From Nitriliruptoraceae bacterium (GTDB taxonomy: Bacteria; Actinomycetota; Nitriliruptoria; Nitriliruptorales; Nitriliruptoraceae): a stretch of 12,841 nt of DNA. Below are positions 12,333 to 12,841 of the stretch, piece after piece (position 1 is the stretch's first letter; the number at the start of each line of letters is the position of its first letter). The notes beneath the pieces were generated by a model. It had not been told where the DNA came from. It saw only the letters and a program-made list of their open reading frames with translations, and made no database searches. The position numbers were made by a program, and so were the translations under genes. The stretch spans positions 1 to 12,841 of the forward strand of contig SLQK01000106.1 in the NCBI GenBank assembly GCA_007131525.1, read 5' to 3'.

Positions 12333-12338
12333 TACGGT
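12333..12338 (+). promoter_or_regulatory. -10 element TACGGT for the DUF255 gene
   Basis: TTGTACGGTC on the plus strand fits TANNNT in the 185-base divergent region. Transcription would begin near 12345, about 70 bases before the ATG. Upstream, GCGTCGG (12275-12281) and CCGACGC (12310-12316) form a gapped inverted repeat between this element and the opposing promoter. Confidence 0.38.
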
Positions 12339-12415
12339 CGCACCCGCCGTCGCGGCCGGGCGTCACGCGGACCGTGGGCCTGCCGGGCGGTGCCACCGAC
12401 CGACGCAGGGACGAC

Positions 12416-12841
<426 letters not shown>

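Overview
The window is very GC-rich DNA with strong G/C bias at third codon positions, frequent GTG/TTG starts and TANNNT-type -10 elements without a clear -35. It also encodes a mycothiol S-conjugate amidase. Together these point to an actinobacterial (Actinomycetota) chromosome. I cannot place it more finely; several genes would fit a deep-branching lineage, but that is an impression only. There are eleven well-supported protein genes plus one doubtful partial frame at the left edge. I see no RNA genes, CRISPR, insertion sequences or phage genes. No gap between genes exceeds 300 bases.

Layout. (i) 1-1515, minus strand: a possible partial gene at the left edge, a small DUF2007 protein with a C-terminal membrane anchor, and an unidentified multi-pass membrane protein that is probably leaderless. 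(ii) 1516-1702: a divergent promoter region with six tandem 11-bp units. (iii) 1703-4799, plus strand: a tightly coupled three-gene operon of a stand-alone molybdopterin-binding (CinA N-terminal-like) protein, mycothiol S-conjugate amidase Mca, and an MFS exporter, joined by two GTGA stop/start overlaps. (iv) 4825-6303, minus strand: a glutamate-cysteine-ligase-like protein, convergent with the exporter across a 33-bp tandem duplication. (v) 6475-8632, plus strand: EamA transporter, GNAT acetyltransferase and PdxH, probably one operon. (vi) 8685-10853: a 722-residue fusion of an APC permease to an EIIA-like domain and a TrkA-C (RCK_C) domain. (vii) 10902-12230, minus strand: acyltransferase-3 membrane protein. 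(viii) 12416 to the right edge: the start of a DUF255/YyaL-type thioredoxin-fold protein.

How they may work together. Mca cleaves mycothiol S-conjugates into a mercapturic acid that must leave the cell. The MFS gene coupled to mca is therefore a natural candidate mercapturate exporter, and a GCS-fold ligase next door adds a second low-molecular-weight-thiol link. PdxH completes pyridoxal phosphate synthesis or salvage. The permease fusion looks like a transporter regulated by phosphorylation and/or ligand binding at its cytoplasmic tail.

Most of this is ordinary chromosomal content. The points most worth a second look are the mca-MFS pairing, the permease-EIIA-RCK_C fusion with a retained candidate phospho-histidine, the helically phased repeat array at 1569-1634, and the tandem duplication spanning two convergent stop codons.
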